This document shows positions 1 to 8,524 of a stretch of DNA of 64,000 bases, piece by piece. Under the pieces are notes generated by a model. It saw only the letters and a program-made list of their open reading frames with translations. It had not been told where the DNA came from and searched no databases. The DNA is from Virgibacillus ihumii (GTDB taxonomy: Bacteria > Bacillota > Bacilli > Bacillales > Amphibacillaceae): assembly GCF_902726655.1 (NCBI RefSeq), contig NZ_CACVAN010000001.1:3720001-3784000 (forward strand), given 5' to 3'. Numbering within the stretch: position 1 is the first letter of the stretch; each line of letters starts with the position of its first letter. A program made the position numbers and the translations under genes.

Positions 1-159
1 AGTGCTGGTGCATTCTTCATGTTTTTGAATATACTGCAGTGTTGCAAACTGATCGGTTGTAATATCGGAATGTATTTTTTCTTTCATCATACTGTTTACA
101 TTGCGATAGATGCTGTTTGTTGCATCCTGGTAGCGGTTGATGAGCTTCCTCAGTTCCAT
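1..159 (-). CDS. MarR-family regulator, N-terminal part (cut by window edge)
   Basis: From an ATG at 159 the minus strand stays open to the window edge, giving 53 residues that begin MELRKLINRYQDATNSIYRN and continue with DITTDQFATLQYIQKHE, which resembles the first helices of MarR-type winged-helix repressors. AGGAGG lies 7 nt before the ATG. An inverted repeat overlapping a promoter just upstream (195-219) fits autorepression. The DNA-recognition helix lies outside the window, so the family call rests only on the N-terminal pattern. Confidence 0.7.
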   Translation of the reverse strand, partial: MELRKLINRYQDATNSIYRNVNSMMKEKIHSDITTDQFATLQYIQKHEECTST

Positions 160-194
160 TTCTGTTCCTCCTGATTTAATTGTTCAATACATGA

Positions 195-219
195 ATAGTT
201 CAATTAGTGAACTATTATA
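195..219 (-). promoter_or_regulatory. Candidate MarR operator over an extended -10 promoter
   Basis: ATAGTTCA (195-202) and TGAACTAT (208-215) form a perfect 8-bp inverted repeat with a 5-nt centre. On the minus strand TGATATAAT (extended -10) overlaps its edge at 214-222. An operator on top of the -10 box of a MarR gene is the usual autoregulatory layout; that the neighbouring regulator binds it is inferred. Confidence 0.55.
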
Positions 220-289
220 TCATAACAGCATCATCTGTGTTTGACAACATAAATGTGAGTCAAGGATGCAGCACAGCTGCAGTTGCCAT

Positions 290-319
290 AAAAAAAGACC
301 GGCCGGTTGACGGCCGATC
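290..319 (-). terminator. Intrinsic terminator of the 322-1362 gene
   Basis: On the minus strand a GC-rich 9-bp stem (arms 311-319 and 297-305, one G-U pair) is followed by seven T residues. Confidence 0.8.
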
Positions 320-321
320 AA

Positions 322-1362
322 TTATTGGATCGCATGTTCATGTTTTCTGCCTTCCGTTAATCGTGACTTGATGTAGAGGGTAATCTGTCCAACGAGTGCC
401 AGCAGAACAACCCAGGCCCAGTAGTTCATGAATACTTCCTGGAATTTATACAACGAATCCGGAATCGTATAAAACGGATTCAAATGCATGACCCATGTGA
501 ACGTGTAAAACATGCCGAATGTAAAGTTGCGGGACCATTGGGTAACTTGATATGTAAATAGTCCCTTGTCGAGTCCATAACGTTTAATACGCTTAACGGA
601 GCGGATAACTTCCACAATTTCCACTCCAACGAGAAGAACAAAGACAACTCCCCAGAATACTGATACAAAGAATGGCGTAAAAGTATTAGTTGTTACGATT
701 GCCAAGCCGGTTATGGACAGAGCCCCATGAATAATGCAATTCGTATTTGCCCAATCATCTGCCAGATTCCAATTCTTCGTACGCAAATACCGGTTACCGA
801 TCAGTGTGATGCCGGATAGATAGAATATTAGTCCTAAAATAATGATTCCTTCAGAAAAATAAACCGGAAACGGAAAGAAAACATTGTTTAACAGAATTAT
901 AATCGATTGGGTTCCTACGGTTGATAGCAATACTGCCCCATGAACAGGATAATCCTTATGATCAAAAAACAATTGCTTGAAATTATAAAAACAATTGGCC
1001 AAAAAAAATAGAAATAAAAACGTATTAAAAATAGCCATCGCTTCGGTCATCAGGTAAATGCCGGGGAAGTACCGTAAAAACACATTACAAAGAACCGATA
1101 CGCCGGCAATCCATGTACCGATTACAAATGAGTTAACCGGATGATGGATAAAGGGAATTAAAAAGTCCCGGTGGAAAAACTGCACAGATAGATCTTTGTA
1201 TATAATAATCCATGCAATAAGAAGTATAAATGTAAGGTACTTTCCAAGTTGAATGTCCAGTAGGGGAAATGCCTCTACAGCACCGATCAGGAAAATACCG
1301 TTTGCCATGATGATAGCTCCATTTGCTGGTTCCACTTTTTTATAGCTGCCTTTTAATAACAT
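322..1362 (-). CDS. Multi-pass membrane protein, possibly TDT/SLAC1-like
   Basis: A 346-residue, very hydrophobic protein with about nine or ten membrane spans and short charged loops. The segment HPVNSFVIGTWIAGVSVL is reminiscent of the tellurite-resistance/dicarboxylate (TDT, SLAC1-like) anion channel family, which has ten spans and a similar length, but I cannot confirm this by eye. GGCGGG precedes the ATG, and an extended -10 (TGATATAAT) lies about 45 nt upstream. It is transcribed toward the marR fragment and ends in a strong terminator. No soluble domain or signal peptide is visible. Function is unassigned. Confidence 0.55.
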   Translation of the reverse strand: MLLKGSYKKVEPANGAIIMANGIFLIGAVEAFPLLDIQLGKYLTFILLIAWIIIYKDLSVQFFHRDFLIPFIHHPVNSFVIGTWIAGVSVLCNVFLRYFPGIYLMTEAMAIFNTFLFLFFLANCFYNFKQLFFDHKDYPVHGAVLLSTVGTQSIIILLNNVFFPFPVYFSEGIIILGLIFYLSGITLIGNRYLRTKNWNLADDWANTNCIIHGALSITGLAIVTTNTFTPFFVSVFWGVVFVLLVGVEIVEVIRSVKRIKRYGLDKGLFTYQVTQWSRNFTFGMFYTFTWVMHLNPFYTIPDSLYKFQEVFMNYWAWVVLLALVGQITLYIKSRLTEGRKHEHAIQ

Positions 1363-1504
1363 TGCGTTCCCGCCTATGCTGAATTAAGTTTACGATATGA
1401 TTATATCATGTTTGTGTATTTTTTCATTATGACTTTGTGAAACTGTGGTAAATATCACAAAAGAAAGAAGGCATGTTGGTTACAATACAGACAGAGGTGA
1501 AAAT

Positions 1505-1966
1505 ATGAATTATTGGTTTATCCTGAACATCGCACTGTTCATGGTTTCAGTCATTTTGTATATTCGTGATCCGTCTTTGGCCGTTCTGGTTGCCGTTAGT
1601 GGTCTGGTTTTCATATTATTTAATTGGAATATGCATGCAATTTTTTCAAAGATACGCAGTCTGAACAGCCGGAATGACCGAATTAAAATAGCTGCACATG
1701 CCCGGAAAATCATGCCGTTTCATCTGATGATCGGTAATATCGGACTGATATTTATCATATTGCATGTTCTGTTGATCATTCAGCAGTACGGAATTACATA
1801 TGTGACGTATAAAGCAGCAAGCGGAGGAATTGCATTTGCAGGCCTTATTGGTGTTTTGTTCAGCGGCTATTTGCGAAGGAAGAAAGCTACTGGTAAACGC
1901 CGGCGTGCGCATTTGCAACTGTCCATGCTATTATTTTTCATGATGGCATTACACGTCATTTGGTAA
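1505..1966 (+). CDS. Small membrane protein with two His-14-His helices (putative di-haem b-type protein)
   Basis: A 153-residue protein starting at the ATG preceded by GAGGTG; an in-frame TTG-like extension upstream lacks a ribosome site. It has four predicted membrane spans. Two of them carry histidine pairs exactly 14 residues apart: H73/H87 and H136/H150. This spacing is the classic axial-ligand arrangement for two stacked b haems in ferric-reductase-like and cytochrome-b membrane domains. No FAD/NAD domain is fused and no such partner is adjacent, so an electron-transfer role is inferred from the histidines alone. It is divergent from the 322-1362 gene. Confidence 0.6.
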   Translation: MNYWFILNIALFMVSVILYIRDPSLAVLVAVSGLVFILFNWNMHAIFSKIRSLNSRNDRIKIAAHARKIMPFHLMIGNIGLIFIILHVLLIIQQYGITYVTYKAASGGIAFAGLIGVLFSGYLRRKKATGKRRRAHLQLSMLLFFMMALHVIW

Positions 1967-2096
1967 TTCGGTGAATTAGATCAAAAGTCACTGTTGCATG
2001 ACTATTGAATTATTTTTCAAAAGATTACAAAATCTTATTGTTAAAAGTTGTCGATTATTGTAAAATAAAACTACTATTTCATAAGGGGTGATATAA

Positions 2097-2333
2097 ATGG
2101 GAGCATTTGTAAGAAATTGCCGTTTATGTAAGGAACCAATGGAATCCAGCCCGTTTATGATGTGTACGAAATGCCTGGTTGAAAGCGATCACGTGCGAAC
2201 TTACATTGTCAAGCATCCACATGTATCACTGGAAGAGATTGCTCATTCAACTGATGTCCCGCTTGAAAAAGTAAAGAATATGGTTAATCTTGGAATAAGT
2301 ATCAGGAAAGCAAATGGGACCGGCATGCAATAG
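2097..2333 (+). CDS. Small zinc-ribbon protein with helix-turn-helix-like tail
   Basis: A 78-residue protein with a ribosome site AAGGGGTG. Two CxxC knuckles, CRLC near residue 9 and CTKC near residue 24, make a likely zinc ribbon. The rest (HVSLEEIAHSTDVPLEKVKN) looks like a short winged or helix-turn-helix segment. It resembles the N-terminal part of YvyF, a flagellar-operon protein of B. subtilis, but is shorter and has no flagellar neighbours. A regulatory or adaptor role is inferred. Confidence 0.6.
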   Translation: MGAFVRNCRLCKEPMESSPFMMCTKCLVESDHVRTYIVKHPHVSLEEIAHSTDVPLEKVKNMVNLGISIRKANGTGMQ

Positions 2334-2361
2334 ACACCTTATGAAAATTTGTATCTTTGTT

Positions 2362-2400
2362 GAGAATAACTCCATTGGCGGAGTGTTCTCTTTTATTTTT
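2362..2400 (+). terminator. Intrinsic terminator after the zinc-ribbon gene
   Basis: GAGAATAACTCC pairs with GGAGTGTTCTC, followed by a T-rich run 2391-2400. Immediately downstream GAGCTTT occurs twice at a 21-nt distance (2414 and 2435), possibly a remnant of the 21-nt arrays seen elsewhere. Confidence 0.75.
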
Positions 2401-2513
2401 GTCAGTGGAATTTGAGCTTTATTATGTTAATTGTGAGCTTTCTTAACCTTGTGTAAAAGTTATCACCACATCGACTAATCCAAATAAATAATTAAAAAAA
2501 TTTTAAAAAGTCA

Positions 2514-2542
2514 TTGACTTAAAATTTTCTTAACACTATAAT
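2514..2542 (+). promoter_or_regulatory. Sigma-A promoter of the bmr leader/operon
   Basis: TTGACT (2514-2519), a 17-nt spacer and TATAAT (2537-2542): nearly perfect housekeeping promoter. Transcription would start near 2549, 30 nt before the leader ORF. Confidence 0.8.
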
Positions 2543-2578
2543 AATTGAGTACAATAAATCAGAGAGGAGGTCATTCCA

Positions 2579-2668
2579 ATGAAAATTCAACAAATTCAAA
2601 CCCAACAACATGGCAAACAATTTCAAAATTTAATATGTGGTGTGGCCTTCCTGGACGGTAACATGTAA
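2579..2668 (+). CDS. 29-codon leader peptide of the bmrCD attenuator
   Basis: ATG at 2579 follows a very strong ribosome site (GAGAGGAGGT, 6-7 nt spacing) and opens a 29-residue frame starting MKIQQIQTQQHGKQ and ending AFLDGNM, then TAA. The peptide is Gln-rich and has no membrane or export signal. It lies between the operon promoter and two terminators that precede the ABC exporter genes. In B. subtilis the same exporter genes follow bmrB (yheJ), a leader peptide that controls them by ribosome-mediated transcription attenuation. This ORF is shorter than bmrB; equivalence is inferred from position and RNA folding. Confidence 0.75.
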   Translation: MKIQQIQTQQHGKQFQNLICGVAFLDGNM

Positions 2669-2783
2669 AAAGACAGCCTAGTTTAAGCAAGTCACAGGCC
2701 GCACATGCCTGTGGCTTTTTGTGTTTTATAGCGGTACCACCATGCTTATTTCATGAAAGCACACGTCACAGGCGTGTGCTTTT
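2640..2783 (+). promoter_or_regulatory. Two-terminator attenuator with competing antiterminator
   Basis: Terminator 1 pairs 2691-2699 with 2707-2715 before TTTTT. Terminator 2 pairs 2756-2765 with 2773-2782. An alternative 13-bp helix (2701-2713 with 2767-2779, one G-U pair) consumes the 3' arms of both terminators. A further 8-bp helix (2640-2647, inside the leader ORF, with 2697-2704) blocks terminator 1. The helices are read directly from the sequence; the switching model is inference. Confidence 0.7.
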
Positions 2784-2829
2784 GTTGTCTCAGGAAGGTT
2801 TTCAGACAGAGAGAAAGCAGGTGATTCAC

Positions 2830-4578
2830 ATGTTTCAGGTTTTTAAAAAGCTCGATTGGTTTTTTAAACATTATTGGAAACGATATACGTTCGCGATAAT
2901 TGCATTGATTGTTTCCAGTGCAATCGGGTTGATTCCACCGAAATTGGTGGGTTATGTTATTGATAAAATACAATTCGAAACGTTGACGATGAAAGTATTG
3001 GTGATCCTTATTGCGGGGTATATCACCTTAACTATTGTCCATTACGCCATTTCTTTTTTGTGGGATTATACATTGTTCGGCGGTGCGGTGATTTTGGAAC
3101 GGTGGACACGGAGCAAGCTGATGGCACATTTTCTGAAAATGACACCGACGTTTTTTGGAAAATACCGTACAGGAGATCTCATGGCACGCAGTACGAACGA
3201 CTTGAAAGCAATTAATCAGACAGCAGGCTTTGGTGTGCTGACGCTGGTCGATTCAACTACATTCATGTTCATGATTGTGGCGATGATGGGCTTTACAATC
3301 AGCTGGCCGCTCACCCTTGCAGCGTTAATTCCTTTGCCCGTTATGGCGGTTGTCATGAATAAATACGGGGCGGCGATTCATACCAGGTTTATGAAAGCGC
3401 AGGAAGCTTTTGCTGACATGAACAATGACGTTCTTGAGTCTATTCGCGGGGTACGCGTTGTCAGAGCGTTTGTCCAGGAGGAACAGGATGAAGTTCGATT
3501 CCAAACAATGACGAATGATGTTTATGAAAAAAACATTGCAGTTGCTAAAATTGATGCTTTGTTTGAGCCGACGATAAAAATCCTTGTCGGAATGTCGTAC
3601 ACAATCGGACTTGGGTATGGTGCATTGCTCGTGTTTGAAGGCCGGATTACACTCGGCGATCTTGTTACGTTCAATGTATATCTTGGGATGCTGATTTGGC
3701 CGATGTTTGCGGTCGGTGAACTGATCAATATTCTGCAGCGGGGGAATGCTTCACTTGACAGAGTTAACAATACACTGGACTATCAGGCGGATGTGTCGGA
3801 TCCGAGTGAACCGATGAATGTTGATACCTTGGATGCAATTCAGTTTAACAATGTTTCGTTTGCCTATCCGGGGGGAGCTGTCAACCAGCTGGAGAATATT
3901 AATCTTACTGTAAAGAAAGGACAGACGATTGGTGTGGTTGGTAAAACCGGTGCTGGAAAAACGACAGTATTTAAGTTGTTGCTCAGGCAGTATCCGGGTA
4001 TTAATGGCTCGATAAAAATGGCCGGTGCCGAACTGGACACAATTCAGTTGAAACAATTACGCGACTGGATTGGTTATGTCCCACAGGATCAGATCATGTT
4101 CTCCAAGTCAATTCGTGAAAATATCCAATTCGGAAAAGCGGATGCTACGGATCAGGAAATTTACCGGGTAATGGATTTGGCTCATTTTCTGAACGATATT
4201 AAACAGCTTCCGAACGATTTGGATACAGAAGTAGGGGAAAGTGGTGTTACACTTTCAGGCGGACAAAAACAGCGTGTAGCACTTGCACGGGCATTTATTA
4301 AAGATCCTGAGGTTCTGATTCTGGATGATTCCATGTCAGCGGTCGACGGTAAAACTGAATCAAAAATTATTGAGCATCTGCGGCAGGAACGAAAAAATAA
4401 AACAACATTTATTGCGGCACATCGGATGTCTGCGGTAACGCACGCAGACCATATCATTGTGCTGGAAGACGGAAAGATTGTTGAAGAGGGAACACATAAT
4501 GAACTCATGAAGCTGAACGGCTGGTATAAGCATCAATATCAGCAGCAGCAATTGGACGGTAAGGAGGTGTCCTCCTAA
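2830..4578 (+). CDS. bmrC: Heterodimeric multidrug ABC exporter subunit, BmrC (YheI) type
   Basis: 582 residues from the ATG with AGGTG 7 nt upstream; B. subtilis BmrC has a similar length. Six membrane spans are followed by a nucleotide-binding domain: Walker A GKTGAGKT at 371-378, Q-loop YVPQDQ, intact signature LSGGQ at 475-479, Walker B ending D499-D500. The catalytic glutamate after Walker B is replaced by Asp500, as expected for the degenerate-site half of a heterodimeric exporter. Its stop overlaps the start of bmrD (TAATG), implying coupled translation. It pumps drugs out together with BmrD. Expression is probably set by the leader upstream. Confidence 0.88.
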   Translation: MFQVFKKLDWFFKHYWKRYTFAIIALIVSSAIGLIPPKLVGYVIDKIQFETLTMKVLVILIAGYITLTIVHYAISFLWDYTLFGGAVILERWTRSKLMAHFLKMTPTFFGKYRTGDLMARSTNDLKAINQTAGFGVLTLVDSTTFMFMIVAMMGFTISWPLTLAALIPLPVMAVVMNKYGAAIHTRFMKAQEAFADMNNDVLESIRGVRVVRAFVQEEQDEVRFQTMTNDVYEKNIAVAKIDALFEPTIKILVGMSYTIGLGYGALLVFEGRITLGDLVTFNVYLGMLIWPMFAVGELINILQRGNASLDRVNNTLDYQADVSDPSEPMNVDTLDAIQFNNVSFAYPGGAVNQLENINLTVKKGQTIGVVGKTGAGKTTVFKLLLRQYPGINGSIKMAGAELDTIQLKQLRDWIGYVPQDQIMFSKSIRENIQFGKADATDQEIYRVMDLAHFLNDIKQLPNDLDTEVGESGVTLSGGQKQRVALARAFIKDPEVLILDDSMSAVDGKTESKIIEHLRQERKNKTTFIAAHRMSAVTHADHIIVLEDGKIVEEGTHNELMKLNGWYKHQYQQQQLDGKEVSS

Positions 4579-6608
4579 TGAAAAATAATTCAACAGAAAA
4601 ACGTTTATTTCAATATGCCTTGCATTTTAAGAAAGGGATTTTTATTGGGCTGGCATGTTTGATTGTTGCGGTTGCTCTTGAACTGGCGGGACCTTTAATT
4701 GCCAAAACCATTATCGATGAACATATTCTTGGTGTGGAAGGTAAATGGAGCCAAGTGCAGGAAAACAATGATAACGATACAATATCCTATCAGGACGGCT
4801 ATTATAAACGGTCAGACCGTTTAGGGGAAACGGATACGGAAATTGACCAGGTAACCGTCATGCAGGTTGGCAATGATTATTACTTTGTTGATGAAGTTGT
4901 GCCAATGCAAGGTAAACGGAGTGTTGAAGATGGCGAGATAATGATAAAAACAAATGATGAGACATTGACATTTGAAAGTGAAAAACTGTCACTGTCCGAA
5001 ATGTATCCTTTTTTTAAACCTGAACAGGGTCCGATTATCTTTTTACTGGGTTTGTACGTTGTTCTTTTGCTAATTGCAGCGGTTTTTCAGTTTTACGAAA
5101 CGTTTATGCTGCAGAAAGCATCTAATCAGATTGTAAAAAAAATGCGGAATGATATTTTTGCACATACACAACGGATTCCGATTGATTACTTTGTTGATCA
5201 GCCGGCGGGAAAAATCGTTGCGCGGATCACCAATGATACAGAGGCAATACGTGACTTGTACGAGAGGGTGCTGTCCATTGTTGTGACTAGTATCATTTAT
5301 ATGGCAGGAATTTTCGCGGCGTTGTTTTTGCTCGATGTGAAACTGGCCGCTTGGTGTCTGCTTCTCATCCCGCTGCTTATCGTCTGGATGAAAGTTTATA
5401 AATATTTTGGTTCAAAATACAATAAAGTTGTCCGGTCAACAATCAGCGAAATCAATGGGAATATTAATGAGGCTATTCAGGGGATGCCGATTATACAGGC
5501 ATTCAGCAGGGAAAAAAAGACAAAGGATGATTTTGAGAAGTTGAATGACCGGCATTATACTTACCAGCGGAAACTGGTTAAATTAAGTGCCCTGACTTCT
5601 TACAATCTGGTGACAGTATTTCGGAATCTGGCGTTTGTGGGATTCATCTGGTATTTTGGTTCATTTTCATTGAATCCGGAAAGTGTCATTTCCATCGGTG
5701 TGCTATATGCGTTTGTCGACTATCTGACCCGGTTGTTTGAGCCGATGGAGGATATTGTTAATCAGCTGCCATTGATTGAACAGGCACGCGTGGCAGGATC
5801 CAGAGTTTTTAAGTTGATGGATCATAATGGTGAACAAGTGGTTAATGATAAAATTGAGAAATACCGCGGCAATATTGAATTTGACCATGTTTCGTTTGCA
5901 TATAATGATTTGGACTATGTACTGCATGATATTTCGTTTCAAGTGAAATCGGGACAGACGGCCGCATTTGTGGGGCACACCGGTTCAGGAAAAAGCTCTA
6001 TTATGAATCTGTTGTTCCGGTTTTATGATCCACAGTACGGCAGGATTACAATTGACGGAAATGATACAAAGGAATGGTCCAGACAGCAGGTGCGCAGTCA
6101 TATGGGGATTGTGCTTCAGGATCCGTTCATGTTTTCCGGAACCATCTTGTCAAATGTTACAATGGGTGACCCCCGTATTACAAGAGAAGAGGCGATTCAT
6201 GCGTTACAGGCTGTCGGAGCAGACCGTTTCATTCAAAAATTGCCGAATGGGTATGATGAAAAAGTAACAGAAGGCGGTTCAACATTCTCGCTTGGTGAAC
6301 GCCAGCTGATCTCCTTTGCCAGAGCACTTGCGTTTGATCCGTCTATCCTGATTCTTGATGAAGCGACTGCCAACATTGATACTGAAACAGAAGCAATGAT
6401 TCAGCGTGCACTTGAAGTGCTGAAGAAAGGCAGAACAACGCTTGTCATTGCTCACAGATTGTCAACAATTCAGGAAGCAGATACCATTTTCGTGCTGGAA
6501 AGTGGTATAATAAAAGAGCAAGGGAACCACCATCAGCTCATTAATGGAAAAGGTATTTATTATCATATGTACCAGATGCAGCAAGGTAAGGCCAAACGCG
6601 CTGTTTAA
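4578..6608 (+). CDS. bmrD: Heterodimeric multidrug ABC exporter subunit, BmrD (YheH) type
   Basis: 676 residues, overlapping bmrC by one base, with AAGGAGGTG as ribosome site. Residues about 55-150, between spans 1 and 2, form a hydrophilic insert matching the extracellular domain known in BmrD. The nucleotide-binding domain has Walker A GHTGSGKS at 466-473, a non-canonical signature SLGER at 571-575, and Walker B D594 with catalytic E595. Canonical Walker B plus degenerate signature is complementary to BmrC, so one ATP site is active and one is degenerate. Confidence 0.88.
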   Translation: MKNNSTEKRLFQYALHFKKGIFIGLACLIVAVALELAGPLIAKTIIDEHILGVEGKWSQVQENNDNDTISYQDGYYKRSDRLGETDTEIDQVTVMQVGNDYYFVDEVVPMQGKRSVEDGEIMIKTNDETLTFESEKLSLSEMYPFFKPEQGPIIFLLGLYVVLLLIAAVFQFYETFMLQKASNQIVKKMRNDIFAHTQRIPIDYFVDQPAGKIVARITNDTEAIRDLYERVLSIVVTSIIYMAGIFAALFLLDVKLAAWCLLLIPLLIVWMKVYKYFGSKYNKVVRSTISEINGNINEAIQGMPIIQAFSREKKTKDDFEKLNDRHYTYQRKLVKLSALTSYNLVTVFRNLAFVGFIWYFGSFSLNPESVISIGVLYAFVDYLTRLFEPMEDIVNQLPLIEQARVAGSRVFKLMDHNGEQVVNDKIEKYRGNIEFDHVSFAYNDLDYVLHDISFQVKSGQTAAFVGHTGSGKSSIMNLLFRFYDPQYGRITIDGNDTKEWSRQQVRSHMGIVLQDPFMFSGTILSNVTMGDPRITREEAIHALQAVGADRFIQKLPNGYDEKVTEGGSTFSLGERQLISFARALAFDPSILILDEATANIDTETEAMIQRALEVLKKGRTTLVIAHRLSTIQEADTIFVLESGIIKEQGNHHQLINGKGIYYHMYQMQQGKAKRAV

Positions 6609-6634
6609 TCAATTGATTGTTGTGAGGGTGTACA

Positions 6635-7441
6635 ATGGATAAAGATAAGCATGATATTATTGATGATGATCTTTATGAAGAAATAGATGATGAAGAACTG
6701 TATGAACTCGTTGAGCAGGAGCGTCGGAGAGCATTGGCGCGAGCCAGCGAGGAACAAAACCAAAAGCCAAAACGTCCATTTCCAAAGTGGGCGTTTTGGC
6801 TTATTGCGTTTGCACTTGTTTTTAATGTGATTGCACTGATACCAAAGACATTCTCGATTCCGGCTATCGATTTCTTGATTACATCAGCAAAACTATCCGT
6901 ACAAGATGAAATTCAAACATATAAACAGGCCGTAGTGGTTATTGAAACAGGCACCAGTAAGGGAACAGGATTTGCCATCTCATCTGATGGCACGATTTTA
7001 ACAAACCATCACGTGATTGAGGGTGAGAAGGAAGTCACGGTAGCCTTTCCAAATCAAGGTTTGTACAAAGCGGATGTTGAACATACATATCCATCTGTTG
7101 ATCTTGCTGTATTGGATGTGGAGGATCAAAATCTGCCACACCTGCAACTGGCGGAGAATCCCGATTATAAGACGGATACGCCGATTTATTTTATAGGGAA
7201 TCCACTGCGTTTTAATGGAATTGCCAATAAAGGCACAATTATTGATTCGATAACTCTCAGCGATTGGCAACAACCGGTTGTTATGCTGGATGCACCGGTC
7301 TATAACGGTAACAGTGGAAGTCCGGTCATAAATCAGGATGGTAAGGTGATTGGGGTTGTGTTTGCCACACTTGATCACGAGAAATATGACAGAGTGGGTT
7401 TATTTATACCGGTAACGTATTATCTGGATCATCGTGATTAA
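6635..7441 (+). CDS. Membrane-anchored HtrA-like serine protease without PDZ domain
   Basis: 268 residues. An acidic cytoplasmic tail (1-50) is followed by one membrane span (51-70) and an extracytoplasmic trypsin-fold domain. The catalytic triad is visible: His126 in TNHHV, Asp156 in SVDLAVL, Ser227 in GNSGSP. The chain ends right after the protease domain, so the PDZ domain of HtrA/DegP proteins is missing. It starts 26 nt after bmrD with no terminator between, so it may be read from the exporter transcript. A role in cell-surface protein quality control is inferred. Confidence 0.8.
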   Translation: MDKDKHDIIDDDLYEEIDDEELYELVEQERRRALARASEEQNQKPKRPFPKWAFWLIAFALVFNVIALIPKTFSIPAIDFLITSAKLSVQDEIQTYKQAVVVIETGTSKGTGFAISSDGTILTNHHVIEGEKEVTVAFPNQGLYKADVEHTYPSVDLAVLDVEDQNLPHLQLAENPDYKTDTPIYFIGNPLRFNGIANKGTIIDSITLSDWQQPVVMLDAPVYNGNSGSPVINQDGKVIGVVFATLDHEKYDRVGLFIPVTYYLDHRD

Positions 7442-7488
7442 ATTTCAGGTAATCAGGGTATCTATCCTCTAAAAGGAGGCGTTTTATC

Positions 7489-8208
7489 ATGTATCATTTA
7501 ACCTCAACATTGAAAAAATACAACATTTACGCGACTGATGGCGAAATGGGGAAAGTTCATGATTTGTATTTTGATGACAGCAAATGGGGATTGCGATATG
7601 CGGTAGTCGACAGCAGGAAATGGCTTCCCGGAAGAAGAGTGCTGTTATCACCCGCTACATTCGATTCCATAAATATTGAGGAAGAATTCGTCAAAGCAAA
7701 TGAGGATAAAGAAACAATCCGAAACAGCCCAAATGTTCCGGAAGGGCAGCCAATCACAAAAGAAGTTGAAAAGTCACTCACCGGTTACTATGGCTGGGGC
7801 AGGTATTGGACGGATAGTATGGTCGGCGGTGTACAGCCCCGCCCGTATAATGATGTTCGAAACGAAGCACTGGCAAAGGACCAATTACAACAGGAATTGA
7901 ATTTGAATGAAGAAAAACATCATGATCTTCGGAGTGCAGATGAAACAATGGATTATAAAGTACATGCGGATGATGGTAAATTGGGGCATGCCGCTGACTT
8001 TGTACTTGATGACCACTATTGGAGAATGCGATATATGGTCGTCAAGGGTGAAGGGCTCCAAAATGAGGGCAATTATTACGTGATTGATTTACAGGACATC
8101 GAATCGGTTGACTGGTTTGAAGGCGATATTTATGTCAAAGGTTCACTGGATTCATTTAAACAGAAAAAGCACTATCAGTATAAAGAAGATATACTTGCAG
8201 ATCTATAG
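7489..8208 (+). CDS. Protein with two PRC-barrel domains
   Basis: 239 residues, ribosome site AAAGGAGG. Two similar segments, about residues 7-70 and 155-225, each carry the PRC-barrel pattern (DGEMGKVHDLYFDD with LRYAVVDSRKWL; DDGKLGHAADFVLDD with MRYMVVKGEG). PRC barrels occur in RimM, photosynthetic reaction centres and stress-related proteins of bacilli; the duplicated form without another domain has no assigned function. Soluble and cytoplasmic by appearance. Followed by a clear terminator. Confidence 0.75.
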   Translation: MYHLTSTLKKYNIYATDGEMGKVHDLYFDDSKWGLRYAVVDSRKWLPGRRVLLSPATFDSINIEEEFVKANEDKETIRNSPNVPEGQPITKEVEKSLTGYYGWGRYWTDSMVGGVQPRPYNDVRNEALAKDQLQQELNLNEEKHHDLRSADETMDYKVHADDGKLGHAADFVLDDHYWRMRYMVVKGEGLQNEGNYYVIDLQDIESVDWFEGDIYVKGSLDSFKQKKHYQYKEDILADL

Positions 8209-8222
8209 AGAATAATTGGTTA

Positions 8223-8254
8223 AAAGATGCCTTTTAGGGGGCATCTTTATTTTT
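8223..8254 (+). terminator. Terminator of the PRC-barrel gene
   Basis: AAAGATGCC (8223-8231) pairs with GGCATCTTT (8240-8248), followed by ATTTTT. The remaining stretch to sigI (8255-8524) holds only the candidate SigI promoter and no convincing gene. Confidence 0.8.
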
Positions 8255-8464
8255 GGCCGTTTTCGCAGTTATCACAAGCTAACAAAAAGTAATGATATTT
8301 TAAACAAACTGTAATTATTCTGAGATAGCATGCTTCTGCCTAGTACGTTACGATTACCATATTGGAAAAATGGGTAAATATAACGAATTTTAATAATAAA
8401 GATGGTGAATACATCATGGATTATGGATTTTATATGATAAATAATAAATGTTTATATACAAAAA

Positions 8465-8495
8465 CCACACCCAAAAATGATACGAATAAAACGAA
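8465..8495 (+). promoter_or_regulatory. Candidate SigI-dependent promoter of sigI-rsgI
   Basis: CCACACCC followed by a short A-tract (8465-8477) and two CGAA motifs (8483-8486 and 8492-8495). B. subtilis and clostridial SigI promoters combine a C-rich -35 with a CGAA-like -10, so autoregulation is plausible. Spacing was not calibrated against known sites. Confidence 0.4.
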
Positions 8496-8524
8496 ATTTA
8501 TAATGGCTGGGGGTGTTCAGGCTG

